A DNA stretch of 64,000 bases from contig NZ_JACJSM010000027.1 of NCBI RefSeq assembly GCF_014698145.1, positions 17,002 through 81,001 of the forward strand. The letters are read 5' to 3'. Position 1 is the stretch's first letter, and every line of letters begins with the position of its first letter. Made by a program: the position numbers and the translations under genes. Under the pieces are notes generated by a model. That model saw only the letters and a program-made list of their open reading frames with translations. It had not been told where the DNA came from and made no database searches. The stretch comes from Oscillatoria sp. FACHB-1406 (GTDB lineage: Bacteria > Cyanobacteriota > Cyanobacteriia > Cyanobacteriales > Spirulinaceae). Positions 8,943 to 19,696 of the stretch are shown here, one piece after another.

Positions 8943-10595
8943 TTAGACTTCAAACATTGAGATCGATTTGGTACGGTTTCGACCCTCGATTTTCGCTTGA
9001 TGCAACGCCTCCGATGCAACTTCTATTAAACCCTCAAAAGACGTTTCTGGGTTAGGATTTAAACTCGTCAATCCCAAACTTACGGTAATCACTAAAGAGT
9101 GTAAGCCTCCTATATCTTCCAGATTGTAAGGAATGGCTAGCTTTTTGACTTCCAAGTGAATTTTTTTTGCAACTTGAAGCGCGCTTTTTTCCCCAAGACC
9201 GGGTAAAACAATTGCAAATTGCGCCCAGCTATAACGAGCAACTAAATGCTCTACCCCAAAAACACTCTTGCGAATGGCTCCCGCAATTTTGCGCAGAGTT
9301 TTTTCTGATAAAGATTGTTGTTTTCGTTTAGTATAAAAATTAAAGAAATCGATTTCGCATAAAATAAATGAGAGCGAACTCGATTGAGAATCAAGTTCTG
9401 CTAACAGATTTTTAAGCGAGAACTCTAATTGACTTCCTTTGAGAAAATTAGTAGTTTCATCAAGTTTACCAACTTGCTTTAATGTATGAATTTCCGATTT
9501 TAATTTTTTAATAGTATCGGGTAGACTTCTGGCTCCAAAATCATAAACCGTACAAAACTTTCGGTACAAATTACAACTTAAGGTTATAGAATCGCCCTCT
9601 AACTTGACTAATCCCATCTGTTCGAGTTTATAGGCTAAGAGCGGGTCTAACTTGACCCCTCCTTCAGCACGAACAACTTTTTTAAGCGCCGTTGCTAATT
9701 CTGGATGTTCTTGCAGCAAGACTAAGCGTTCTCGTAGATAGCTACTATAAATTCCTGCAATATCATGAGCTTTTTCTAGGATTTCATCAAGACTCACAGA
9801 AGAGGTGACGAGATGGTAAAGTGCCATCCCGATTAAGTACGGTTGTCCCCCCACTACTGCCATCAGTTTCTTTGCTTCGCTTTCGTCCGTCCAATCGAGT
9901 CCATAAGCTCCTGCCAAATGGATCGTTTCCTCTAACGTAAATTCGCGTAAGCAAACAGGCAACCCCACATTAAAAGGAGATTGATTGATATTAAAATTAA
10001 TATAAACTTCGGTTGAATGTACCAGAACCAGCCTGAGTTTTTGGAAACTTTCTTGTTGCCTTGCCTCCTCATACCAGGAGCGCAATAGACCCATAAACTC
10101 GCGCGCGATCTGAGGATGCTCGAATAGCAAATTAATCTCATTCAAGACTAAAACAATCGGAGTATCGATCTGCTCTAACAAATAGCCTTGTAAATAGATC
10201 GTACAACTTACTTTACTGCCAATCTCTTCATCCCAATACTCCTCGATCAGGGGTGTTAGTTCGAGTTGACGGCTAAGGTTGGCACAAAACCAGCGCAAAA
10301 ACCAATCTAAAGAACTAAAGATATTGTTATCTATCTGCCTAAAATCGAGGCGAACAGTGCGGCAATTGAATTGTTTGGCTTGATGAAGGAGGCGCAGCAA
10401 TAAAGAACTTTTTCCCATTTGTTTGGGTGCTTTAATGCGAATGACGCTTCCCGGCTTGCAAATTTCTTGACCGACCAGTTGTTCGACGGGAGGGCGTTCG
10501 ATATAAAATGGAGAACCGAGCGGCAGGGAACCGCCGGGAAATTCTGCCAAAGTTTGTTCGGGATTTCTATTGTCCGCGTTAGAAATGATGGTCAT
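8943..10595 (-). CDS. AAA-like NTPase fused to a degenerate GGDEF domain
   Basis: A 550-residue protein. The N-terminal 350 residues are a second AAA-like NTPase with P-loop KAPKQMGKSSLLLR, Walker B-like IVLVLNEINLL (Asn where Asp is usual) and the GGQPYLIG block. The C-terminal 170 residues have the fold pattern of a diguanylate cyclase (FILCEIDFFNFY, LRKIAGAIRKSV, VARYSWAQFAIVLPG, HQAKIEGRNR), but the GGDEF signature reads SWAQF (456-460, bases 9216-9230). Catalytic residues are therefore missing and c-di-GMP synthesis is unlikely; GTP or c-di-GMP sensing, or a purely structural role, is more plausible. The gene precedes the WD40 NTPase by 53 bases, suggesting co-transcription and joint function. 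Confidence 0.85.
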   Translation of the reverse strand: MTIISNADNRNPEQTLAEFPGGSLPLGSPFYIERPPVEQLVGQEICKPGSVIRIKAPKQMGKSSLLLRLLHQAKQFNCRTVRLDFRQIDNNIFSSLDWFLRWFCANLSRQLELTPLIEEYWDEEIGSKVSCTIYLQGYLLEQIDTPIVLVLNEINLLFEHPQIAREFMGLLRSWYEEARQQESFQKLRLVLVHSTEVYINFNINQSPFNVGLPVCLREFTLEETIHLAGAYGLDWTDESEAKKLMAVVGGQPYLIGMALYHLVTSSVSLDEILEKAHDIAGIYSSYLRERLVLLQEHPELATALKKVVRAEGGVKLDPLLAYKLEQMGLVKLEGDSITLSCNLYRKFCTVYDFGARSLPDTIKKLKSEIHTLKQVGKLDETTNFLKGSQLEFSLKNLLAELDSQSSSLSFILCEIDFFNFYTKRKQQSLSEKTLRKIAGAIRKSVFGVEHLVARYSWAQFAIVLPGLGEKSALQVAKKIHLEVKKLAIPYNLEDIGGLHSLVITVSLGLTSLNPNPETSFEGLIEVASEALHQAKIEGRNRTKSISMFEV

Positions 10596-10942
10596 GAGTT
10601 GCGAGGGGATTTCAGGTCATTATTGAACCGATGCTTTTAGCCAGTGCAAACTCTGTGAGAATTAGTATAAAAACTCTACCCGGAAAATTAATTTAATAAT
10701 CCTGGAACGCAAGGCTATATTTTTTGTGCTTAGATTAAATTGTTGTGTTATGCTAGCATTTCGGTAAGGGATGACACAAGGTTAGAGAGAAGATGAAATA
10801 TTAATTTTAGTTTGTGTTTCCCTATTGAAAGCTCGTATAGGGCGCGATCGCGTAGGGTTTCTCCTAGCAACACGCACCCTGACCATGATTTTCGAGTCCC
10901 TAAGAATCTCGGATATTTTTCAATTTGTTCGCGATCGATTCT
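10596..10942. other. Intergenic region upstream of the AAA-like/GGDEF gene
   Basis: The 347 bases separate two minus-strand genes, so they should hold the tyrS terminator and the promoter for the NTPase pair. A minus-strand TATACT (complement of 10664-10669) is a possible -10, without a good -35. One HIP1 site lies near 10841. Short open frames here have no recognisable homology and are not annotated. Confidence 0.4.
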
Positions 10943-12169
10943 TCACTTCACTAAGCGCGCGAACTTATTCTTCCCAACTTGCAAAACTTTCCCTTCCACG
11001 ACCTCCAAAGACTCCACCGTAAAGCCCACATCCGCTACCGTTTCGCCATCTAACTTTACGCCGCGATTTTGAATCGCCCTGCGTCCATCGCTACTACTGG
11101 CGCACAAGCCGCTTTCTTTGAGCAAGAAATTGAGCTTGACAGGAAACGCAATTGATGATAAAGAAAATTCCGGCACGGTGTCGGTTTGCGTTGTCTCGCC
11201 CTGAGTCAAATCTAATGCTGCTTTTTGAGCGTTTTTTGCTGCTTCTAAGCCCCAATATTGAGCGGAGACATCGAGGGCTAGCAATTTCTGGCGATCGCGC
11301 GGATTTTCCGGTAATTCCGCTAAAGGTAAATCGGTCAGTAACTCAAAATACTGCCCCAGAAGCGCATCGGGCGTTTTCTCCAGCTTCGAGTACATCGAGA
11401 GTGCCTCCTCCGTCATCCCGACGTAATTATTCAACGACTTCGACATCTTATTGACCCCATCGCGCCCCAATAATAACGGCAGCAACAGCCCAAATTGAGG
11501 TTTTTGTCCGAAATGCCGCTGTAAATCGCGCCCGACGGCTAAATTAAACTTTTGGTCGTTCCCGCCCAACTCCACATCCGCTTCAATTGCTACCGAATCG
11601 TAGCCCTGCATTAAGGGATAAAGAAACTCATGGAGATAAATCGGATTTTCCCGCTCGAAACGCTCCGAAAATCCTTCTTTTGCTAACATTTGCCCCACTG
11701 TCATCGTCGATAACAGTTCGATCAGTTTGCTTAAATCCAGTTTAGACAGCCAACTCGAGTTGTAGTGAATCTCTAGCCGTCCGGGAGTCTCAAAATCGAG
11801 GATGGGGCGCAATTGTTCGAGGTAAGTTTCTGCATTCTGCTTCACCTGTTCGGGAGTCAGTTGGCGGCGAACTTCTGACTTGCCGGTCGGGTCGCCGATT
11901 TGGGCAGTAAAATCACCAATAATAATGACAGCAATATGACCGGCATCCTGAAACGCCCGCAGCTTTCTGAAAGGGATACTATGACCTAAATGCAAATCTG
12001 TCCCGGTGGGATCGATCCCTAATTTCACCCGCAGCGGTCGATCGGGCTGTGCCATAATGCGGTAAGCCAAATTTTCATCCGGACTTTCCGACTCCGGGCG
12101 ATCGGGGAATATTTCAAGCGTCCCTCGGTACAGCCAATTCAGAGTGGGATGGGGGTTAGAGGATAGCAT
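10943..12169 (-). CDS. tyrS: Tyrosyl-tRNA synthetase
   Basis: Charges tRNA-Tyr with tyrosine in the cytoplasm. The 408-residue protein has the class I signatures HLGH (60-63) and KMSKS (241-245), the tyrosine-site block [13 protein letters not shown], and [16 protein letters not shown]-terminal S4-like RNA-binding domain begins at about residue 340 ([25 protein letters not shown]). Motif spelling and length fit the second bacterial TyrRS subgroup (TyrZ-like). It is transcribed divergently from the PBP gene at 12488, with 318 bases between. ATG start. A standard housekeeping enzyme with no missing motif. Confidence 0.97.
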   Translation of the reverse strand: MLSSNPHPTLNWLYRGTLEIFPDRPESESPDENLAYRIMAQPDRPLRVKLGIDPTGTDLHLGHSIPFRKLRAFQDAGHIAVIIIGDFTAQIGDPTGKSEVRRQLTPEQVKQNAETYLEQLRPILDFETPGRLEIHYNSSWLSKLDLSKLIELLSTMTVGQMLAKEGFSERFERENPIYLHEFLYPLMQGYDSVAIEADVELGGNDQKFNLAVGRDLQRHFGQKPQFGLLLPLLLGRDGVNKMSKSLNNYVGMTEEALSMYSKLEKTPDALLGQYFELLTDLPLAELPENPRDRQKLLALDVSAQYWGLEAAKNAQKAALDLTQGETTQTDTVPEFSLSSIAFPVKLNFLLKESGLCASSSDGRRAIQNRGVKLDGETVADVGFTVESLEVVEGKVLQVGKNKFARLVK

Positions 12170-12487
12170 TTTAGGGGTCAGTTCGGGAATTATGAAGGAA
12201 TTCGAGGCAATTGGATTAGTATTTTAGGCGATCGCATATTAATATATATTTCAAAAAAGCAGAAATTTTCTTGTTTCCAGACGAAAGTTATCGATCCGTC
12301 TAGTGGGTCGCTCCTCCTTCCCTAAAGTCCTATCCCGTGCAGTTTCAGGATTCCAGCGATCGCTTCCCGCCAGCACATGAACCGAATCTCGAGTCAATCT
12401 CTTAAACTTAGGAAACAAATTGACGTGCATTTGCCGACTCGCGATCGCAACGCTAAACTCTTTTTTCAGTGAGGATGTGAAATTACT
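12170..12487. other. Divergent intergenic region between tyrS and the PBP gene
   Basis: Should contain both promoters. It has an AT-rich block at about 12236-12262 and HIP1 sites. No hairpin or RNA gene was recognised. A GAGGA at 12471-12475 may be the ribosome site for the GTG start at 12488, although the spacing is long. Confidence 0.35.
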
Positions 12488-14413
12488 GTGGCAACTACTA
12501 GCACCGTTAGACAAAAACACGAGGATAAGAGCGCGCCGGGACCTGCAACCCGGTTTGGTTTGGGCGTTGTGAAGGCAGCAGGCGCAACGGTTTTAGGCAC
12601 TACCATGCTGGTGAGTTCCATCGCGGCGGGAGGGTTGGTCGGTTTGGCCATTAGCTTTCGCAATCTGCCCGACGTGCGAGTTCTGCGAACCTACGTCCCG
12701 ACCGAAACGACTTATATTTACGACGTTAAAGGCCGCCTCCTCGACAGTCTCCACGGCGAATACAACCGCGAAAACATTAAACTCGATGAAATTTCGCCCA
12801 ACTTAAAACGCGCCGTTCTCGCCATTGAAGACAGTCATTTTTTCCAACATCAAGGCATTAACCCCACTAGCGTCGGTCGCGCCTTATCGGAAAACTTCAA
12901 ACGCGGCTACGTGGCGGAAGGGGGTTCGACCCTCACCATGCAGCTGGTAAAAAACCTCTTCCTCTCGAGGGAACGCACCGTGAGTCGGAAACTCGCCGAA
13001 GCAGTTCTCGCTATTCGCGTCGAGCAGATTTTCAGTAAAGAGCAAATCTTAGAGATGTACCTCAATAGCATCTATTGGGGTCACAATGCTTACGGCGCTC
13101 AAACCGCAGCCCAAAGTTATTTTAGTAAACCCGCTTCTAAGCTGACTTTGCCAGAAGCTGCAATGATGGCGGGTTTAATTCAAGCACCGGAAGATTACAG
13201 TCCTTTTATTAATTACAAGGAAGCGAAACGCCGACAAGCAGAAGTGTTAGGTCGGATGAAAAAGTTGGGGTGGATTACGCCTCAAGAAGCCGACGCAGCC
13301 TACAAACAAGCCCTAAAAGTTGGCAAACCCACGGCCTGGAGAAGGAGCGATCTCCCCTATATTACGGAGGTGGTCGAGAGCGAACTGATCGATCGCTTCG
13401 GTAAAGATACAGTTTTAAAAGGTGGAATGCGCGTCCAAACGACCGTGGATTACAACTACCAAAAACGCGCGGAAGAACTGGTCGCGAATGCCCACGATCG
13501 CCTGCAATCCTACGGACTCTACGCCGATCAGGTCGCTCTGGTGGCGGTCGATCCTCGCACTCATTTCATTAAAGCAATGGTCGGGGGCGTAAACTACAAA
13601 GAAAGCCAATTTAACCGAGCCATTCAATCCTTGCGCCAACCCGGATCGGCCTTCAAACCGTTCGTCTACTATACTGCCTTCGCTACCGGTAAATATAGCC
13701 CTTATTCTACCGTTTACGATTCGCCCGTCAGTTACCGCGATGGCGGCGGTTACTATTCCCCCAAAAACTACGGCGGCGGCTATTCCGGTGCGGTCAGTAT
13801 TTACACGGCCTTGACGCAATCGCTGAACGTTCCGGCTGTAAAAATCGGTCGGGCGGTAGGCTTGGATAAGGTCATCGAAACCTGTCGCATCTTGGGGATA
13901 AAGAGTCCGCTCGAACCCGTTGTTTCTCTGCCCTTGGGTGCGATCGGGGTAACGCCGTTAGAAATGGCCGGAGCCTATGCAACCTTTGCAAGCAACGGCT
14001 GGCAGTCTGACACGACTGCAATCGTCCGCGTCACCGATAGCAGCGGTAACGTGATTCTCGACAACGTTCCGAAACCGAAGCTCGCGCTGGATCCTTGGGC
14101 GACGGCTTCCTTAACGAGCGTCCTCAAGGGCGTAATTGCAGGCGGGACGGGGAAAAAAGCGGCGATCGGTCGTCCGGCAGCCGGAAAAACGGGGACGACT
14201 TCTTCGGAACGGGATGTTTGGTTCGTTGGCTACGTGCCGCAGTTATCAGTGGCCGTTTGGATTGGGAACGATAACTACCGTCCTTTGGGCGGCGGCGTAA
14301 CGGGCGGCGGCTATGCGGCTCCGATCTGGCAGGATTTTATGTCCGATGCGCTGAAAAACGAACCCGTGGAAGATTTCCCGGACCCGTCTCAATTCCCGCG
14401 CCCTCAGTCCTAG
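12488..14413 (+). CDS. Class A penicillin-binding protein 1A-type
   Basis: A bifunctional peptidoglycan synthase of 641 residues anchored by one N-terminal membrane helix (about 32-56). The glycosyltransferase-51 domain carries the catalytic Glu114 in AIEDSHFFQHQG and the GGSTLTMQLVKNL and EMYLNSIYWGHNAYG motifs. The transpeptidase domain has SxxK at Ser387 (GSAFKP), SxN at 445-447 (SLN) and KTG at 567-569. All active-site residues are present, so lipid II polymerisation and cross-linking are both expected. The GTG start is chosen because the N-terminus then gives a cytoplasmic tail plus membrane anchor. Cyanobacteria carry several paralogues, so I do not assign a specific number. Confidence 0.95.
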   Translation: MATTSTVRQKHEDKSAPGPATRFGLGVVKAAGATVLGTTMLVSSIAAGGLVGLAISFRNLPDVRVLRTYVPTETTYIYDVKGRLLDSLHGEYNRENIKLDEISPNLKRAVLAIEDSHFFQHQGINPTSVGRALSENFKRGYVAEGGSTLTMQLVKNLFLSRERTVSRKLAEAVLAIRVEQIFSKEQILEMYLNSIYWGHNAYGAQTAAQSYFSKPASKLTLPEAAMMAGLIQAPEDYSPFINYKEAKRRQAEVLGRMKKLGWITPQEADAAYKQALKVGKPTAWRRSDLPYITEVVESELIDRFGKDTVLKGGMRVQTTVDYNYQKRAEELVANAHDRLQSYGLYADQVALVAVDPRTHFIKAMVGGVNYKESQFNRAIQSLRQPGSAFKPFVYYTAFATGKYSPYSTVYDSPVSYRDGGGYYSPKNYGGGYSGAVSIYTALTQSLNVPAVKIGRAVGLDKVIETCRILGIKSPLEPVVSLPLGAIGVTPLEMAGAYATFASNGWQSDTTAIVRVTDSSGNVILDNVPKPKLALDPWATASLTSVLKGVIAGGTGKKAAIGRPAAGKTGTTSSERDVWFVGYVPQLSVAVWIGNDNYRPLGGGVTGGGYAAPIWQDFMSDALKNEPVEDFPDPSQFPRPQS

Positions 14414-16071
<1,658 letters not shown>

Positions 16072-16074
16072 TCG

Positions 16075-17160
16075 ATGAGCATCCAAGCCTTTATCTCGCC
16101 TCAAACCCAGTTCTATCGCCTTCCGGAACCCTATTTATTGGAATCCGGGTTTGATTTACCGCAGGTGGACGTTGCTTACTGTACGTGGGGAACGTTGAAT
16201 GCCGATCGCAGTAATGCCGTGTTGGTCTGTCACGCGCTGACGGGCTGGGCGCAGGCGGATGCTTGGTGGGGGCATTTGTTCGGCCCCGGCAAAGCCCTGG
16301 ATCCGACGCGAGACTTTATCGTATGCAGTAACGTCCTCGGCAGTTGCTACGGCACCACGGGACCCACCAGCCTCAACCCCGCCACGGGCAGAGCCTACGC
16401 CGCTGACTTTCCCGAAATTACGATTCGGGATATGGTGCGCCTGCAAGCGCGCTTGTTGGACGCATTGGGCATCGATCGCCTGCAATTGGCGATCGGGGGG
16501 TCTTTGGGGGGAATGCAGGTGTTGGAATGGGCGATGATGTTTCCCGAACGGGTAGGCGCAATCGCCGCGATCGCGGTTTCCGGGAGACATTCAGCTTGGT
16601 GTATCGGTTTGAGCGAAACCCAGCGCCAAGCGATTTATCTCGATCCGCTCTGGCAGGATGGCTATTACGACCCCGAAAGCCCTCCCGCCGCCGGTTTGGC
16701 CGCAGCGCGCGCGATCGCGATGCTTACCTATCGCTCTTGGGCTAACTTTGAAGAACGTTTCGGTCGCCAGCACGCCAACAACAATCCTAACGCCCCCTTT
16801 ACCGTAACGGAGTATTTACAGCATCACGGACGAAAAATCGTCGATCGCTTCGATGCTAATACTTACGTCACCTTGACGAAGGCAATGGATACCTACGACT
16901 TATCGCGCGATCGTGGCGATTATCCTGCCGTGTTGGAAAAAATTGCTCAACCTACCCTGATTGTCGGGATCGAATCCGATGTCTTGTACCCGCCCATCGA
17001 ACAGCAACAACTCGTTGAAGCTATCCCCAACGCCAAACTCGCTTGGTTGCCTTCTCCCCACGGACACGATGGCTTCCTACTCGATCGAGACATTCTCGAT
17101 CGCTTCGTCGTTGATTTCCGCGCCGCCCACTGCGCCAACTGCGAAATGAGCTATAAGTAA
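16075..17160 (+). CDS. metX: Homoserine O-acetyltransferase
   Basis: Transfers acetyl from acetyl-CoA to homoserine, making the substrate for the upstream MetY. A 361-residue alpha/beta hydrolase with nucleophile Ser143 in GGSLGGMQ, the family block GSCYGTTGPTS, and the C-terminal catalytic His in SPHGHDGFLLD. The start is three bases from the metY stop, so translation is probably coupled. The stop codon lies at the edge of an STRR-like repeat. The specificity (acetyl rather than succinyl) is inferred from partner and family. Confidence 0.94.
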   Translation: MSIQAFISPQTQFYRLPEPYLLESGFDLPQVDVAYCTWGTLNADRSNAVLVCHALTGWAQADAWWGHLFGPGKALDPTRDFIVCSNVLGSCYGTTGPTSLNPATGRAYAADFPEITIRDMVRLQARLLDALGIDRLQLAIGGSLGGMQVLEWAMMFPERVGAIAAIAVSGRHSAWCIGLSETQRQAIYLDPLWQDGYYDPESPPAAGLAAARAIAMLTYRSWANFEERFGRQHANNNPNAPFTVTEYLQHHGRKIVDRFDANTYVTLTKAMDTYDLSRDRGDYPAVLEKIAQPTLIVGIESDVLYPPIEQQQLVEAIPNAKLAWLPSPHGHDGFLLDRDILDRFVVDFRAAHCANCEMSYK

Positions 17161-17162
17161 TG

Positions 17163-17329
17163 AATAATGGATAATGGATAATGAATAATGAATTACGAAT
17201 TCGATATTTTGTCCCAGTTTATTCAAAAACTTTTCATTGTCAATTATCCATTAAAAAAGATATTTTATAACCGCTCGTCGAAAAAAAAATTCATTATCCA
17301 TTATCCATTGTCAATTATCCATTAAAAAG
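17163..17329. repeat. Inverted pair of STRR-like arrays (MITE-like) between metX and ureG
   Basis: 17166-17186 and 17289-17309 form a perfect 21-base inverted repeat of ATTATCCATT units separated by 102 bases. Inside, a copy of the unit CATTGTCAATTATCCATT at 17235 is repeated directly at 17306, and this second copy runs into the ureG start codon at 17330. The layout resembles a small non-autonomous element or a long stem-loop at the 5' end of the ureG mRNA. Confidence 0.75.
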
Positions 17330-17929
17330 ATGACTGCTTTTCGCGTTGGCGTTGCCGGCCCAGTTGGTTCTGGAAAAACTGCTTTAGTAGACGCATTGTG
17401 TAAAGCGCTGCGGCAGGAGTATGAAATTGCTGTGGTGACGAACGATATTTATACCCAAGAAGACGCGCAATTTTTAGTGCGATCGCAAGCGTTGGAGCGC
17501 GATCGCATTTTGGGCGTAGAAACCGGTGGCTGTCCGCACACCGCTATCCGCGAAGATGCGTCGATGAATTTGAGCGCGATCGAAGATTTAGAGCGCCGTT
17601 TTAACAATCTCAACTATGTATTTCTCGAAAGCGGTGGCGACAATCTCGCAGCAACTTTTAGTCCCGAACTCGTCGATTTAACGCTCTACGTCATCGATGT
17701 TGCAGCGGGCGATAAAATTCCTCGTAAAGGCGGCCCCGGAATCACAAAATCCGATCTTTTAGTGATTAATAAAATTGACCTCGCGCCTTACGTCGGTGCA
17801 GATTTGGGCGTAATGGAACGGGATGCAAAGAAAATGCGCGGCGATAAACCGTTTATTTTTACGAATCTAAAAACGGGGGAAGGATTGCAGGACGCGATCG
17901 CGTTTGTACGAGAGCGAAAAATTGAATAG
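17330..17929 (+). CDS. ureG: Urease accessory GTPase UreG
   Basis: A GTPase that helps deliver nickel to apo-urease with UreD/UreF/UreE. The 199-residue product has P-loop GPVGSGKT (10-17), the metal-binding Cys-Pro-His motif at 68-70 ([11 protein letters not shown]), the FLESGGDNL switch region and the guanine-specificity motif NKID. It is full length with all key residues. No other urease genes are in the window, so urease genes are dispersed, as is common in cyanobacteria. It is preceded directly by a repeat array and has no clear Shine-Dalgarno. Confidence 0.96.
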   Translation: MTAFRVGVAGPVGSGKTALVDALCKALRQEYEIAVVTNDIYTQEDAQFLVRSQALERDRILGVETGGCPHTAIREDASMNLSAIEDLERRFNNLNYVFLESGGDNLAATFSPELVDLTLYVIDVAAGDKIPRKGGPGITKSDLLVINKIDLAPYVGADLGVMERDAKKMRGDKPFIFTNLKTGEGLQDAIAFVRERKIE

Positions 17930-18011
17930 AATTAATAGGTTTTGATGAGACGTAGCTATCCTAAAGTTTTTTAGAATTCTGAATCGCTGTCTCCTGCTTG
18001 CCTTCCAACTT

Positions 18012-18108
18012 TTAGTCTAAATCAGCATTTTTTCTGTACTTTTCATCTAACCGTTTTTCTGCTTCCAACATTTGTTCATCTCGATTATCGATTAAACGAC
18101 TCAGATTG
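18012..18108 (-). pseudogene. Out-of-frame C-terminal tail of the RloA-like ATPase
   Basis: In the neighbouring frame this stretch encodes NLSRLIDN followed by a charged helix and a stop at 18012. It joins smoothly to ...KYGAIPYFG of the main frame if one base is removed from the run at complement 18109-18115. Conserved-looking codons continuing past the premature stop argue that this is the true C-terminus of the same gene and not a separate small gene. Confidence 0.6.
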
Positions 18109-19386
18109 CCCAAAATAAGGAATAGCCCCATATTTACCTTTAAGATAATCGTTTTTATAGGAAGCATCATTTCTAACCTTGAATTCTGCCAAAGAATAAA
18201 GATCGCTCGCTCCCTTGTTATCTTTCTCAATAAACCAAATTTGATCTCGCCTCAGAAGTTCGTTATCGAGTAAATTAGTATCGTGAGTCACAAAGATGAG
18301 TTGAGCATTCCCTGGATTACTTTGCTTGGAGTTGAATAGCTTAACAATTTCGCGAACAATTGCAGGATGAATGCGCGCGTCGAGTTCATCAATTAATAAG
18401 ACTCCACCGTTCTGTAAGGCTAACAAAAAGGGAATCGCGAAGGCAAAAAGTTTTTTAGTTCCTTCGGATTCATGTTTATCGAGATCGAAGGTTACTGTTG
18501 CTATTACCTCTCCTTCGTCGTTATACTTTAAATGAAGAGTTTTAATTTGTTCTAGCTGTGCAGAGATAGAATTTTGAATCGATGCCAGAATTGCTTGCTT
18601 TGCCTCCTCCGTAAGATTACCGTTATAATTTTCTTCAATAGTATTATACAGACTGGGCTTAATTCTTATCGCTTCAATACCCAAGTCAAAACCCCTTAAA
18701 AAATCAGCGATATCAGATTGATATTTTGGATATTCTAAAACATAGTTAGTTGTTAGTAACTGATAATAGTTGCTTTTCAAGCCTGACAACACAACTGTCT
18801 CACGATCTAGCCAAAATAAAATTTTTTGCGATATCTTACCATTAAATTGAGCGGCAACGGAAAGAAACAAAGAGTTTTTTCTGGTTTTTTCTTCTAACCC
18901 TTTCCCTTCAGAAAACACTTTTGTCATTTCAAAGTCATTGAACTTCCGATTAAAAAGACAAGTTTCTTTCTTTTTAGGGATATGAAAAAGCCATTCAGAA
19001 ATAACTCGCATGCGCTCGATCTCAAAACCATATCGATAGATTTTTTCCTCTAAAATAAAAACAAGCTCAAAAAACGAGGGTTGTGCTTCTGATTCCGTGC
19101 TAAGTTTAAACTTGTCTGTAGCAATTTCATCGGTAATTTGAGTTTCTCTAGAAGAATTGAGAATAAAATCTTTCATAAACTCAAAAGCTTGAATTAAATT
19201 GCTTTTTCCGCTTGCATTGGCTCCATAAATGACGGCATTCTTTAGCAAGCTTAATTTATCGTCAACTTGAAAGACATTATTTTCGTCAACTTGCTCGTTT
19301 TTTGCCTTCAGATTTGTTGCAACCAGGCTGAGCGTGACGATTTCTTTGAACGAACGGTAGTTTCCGACACTAAATTCAATCAACAT
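18085..19386 (-). CDS. RloA-like AAA ATPase (COG1106 type), C-terminus probably frameshifted
   Basis: A SMC/OLD-like ATPase of about 433 residues from ATG 19386. The start gives the usual family N-terminus MLIEFSVGNYRSFKE; upstream in-frame starts are rejected. Walker A is YGANASGKSN, the signature-like region SEGTKKLFAFA, Walker B VLLIDELDARIH, and the switch His in IFVTHDTNLLD. Family members are often linked to restriction or abortive-infection loci with RloB, which is absent here. The reading frame ends early with FGQSESFNR; one base less in a TTTTGGG run (complement of 18109-18115) restores a further 31 residues ending at 18012. Either a sequencing error or a true mutation. Confidence 0.85.
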   Translation of the reverse strand: MLIEFSVGNYRSFKEIVTLSLVATNLKAKNEQVDENNVFQVDDKLSLLKNAVIYGANASGKSNLIQAFEFMKDFILNSSRETQITDEIATDKFKLSTESEAQPSFFELVFILEEKIYRYGFEIERMRVISEWLFHIPKKKETCLFNRKFNDFEMTKVFSEGKGLEEKTRKNSLFLSVAAQFNGKISQKILFWLDRETVVLSGLKSNYYQLLTTNYVLEYPKYQSDIADFLRGFDLGIEAIRIKPSLYNTIEENYNGNLTEEAKQAILASIQNSISAQLEQIKTLHLKYNDEGEVIATVTFDLDKHESEGTKKLFAFAIPFLLALQNGGVLLIDELDARIHPAIVREIVKLFNSKQSNPGNAQLIFVTHDTNLLDNELLRRDQIWFIEKDNKGASDLYSLAEFKVRNDASYKNDYLKGKYGAIPYFGQSESFNR

Positions 19387-19696
19387 AGTTTGGTATAAAA
19401 AACCGTACATTTGAGATTTTTTCACAAATAACGCAGTTTTTGCGATCGCTTGTTTCAATTCTATACAAGCGCCACTGAGTAAAACAAACGTACTTTTTTG
19501 CAAGGCAAGCGAAGGGGCGAGAAGAAAACAGACGAACGATTAGCGATCGCGAACAACCCAGCAAGGTTGTAGTCGTTACAATAGCGATCGCGCTGATTAA
19601 AAGCGTTTATTGAGGTAACTGCTATCTTGCACGACGCTGCCTAAACCATAGAACGGGTACTGTTAACCGCTAACCGCTAACTGAATAACTGCTCCC
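19387..19696. other. Divergent intergenic region between the ATPase and amidohydrolase genes
   Basis: 310 bases between divergent genes; both promoters should lie here. HIP1-like GCGATCGC sites are present near 19440, 19546 and 19586. No RNA gene or hairpin of note was seen. Confidence 0.35.

Noticed and set aside
18012..18230. Separate 72-residue minus-strand gene
   Set aside because: Its first half overlaps the RloA-like gene out of frame and its second half is the natural C-terminus of that gene after a one-base correction.
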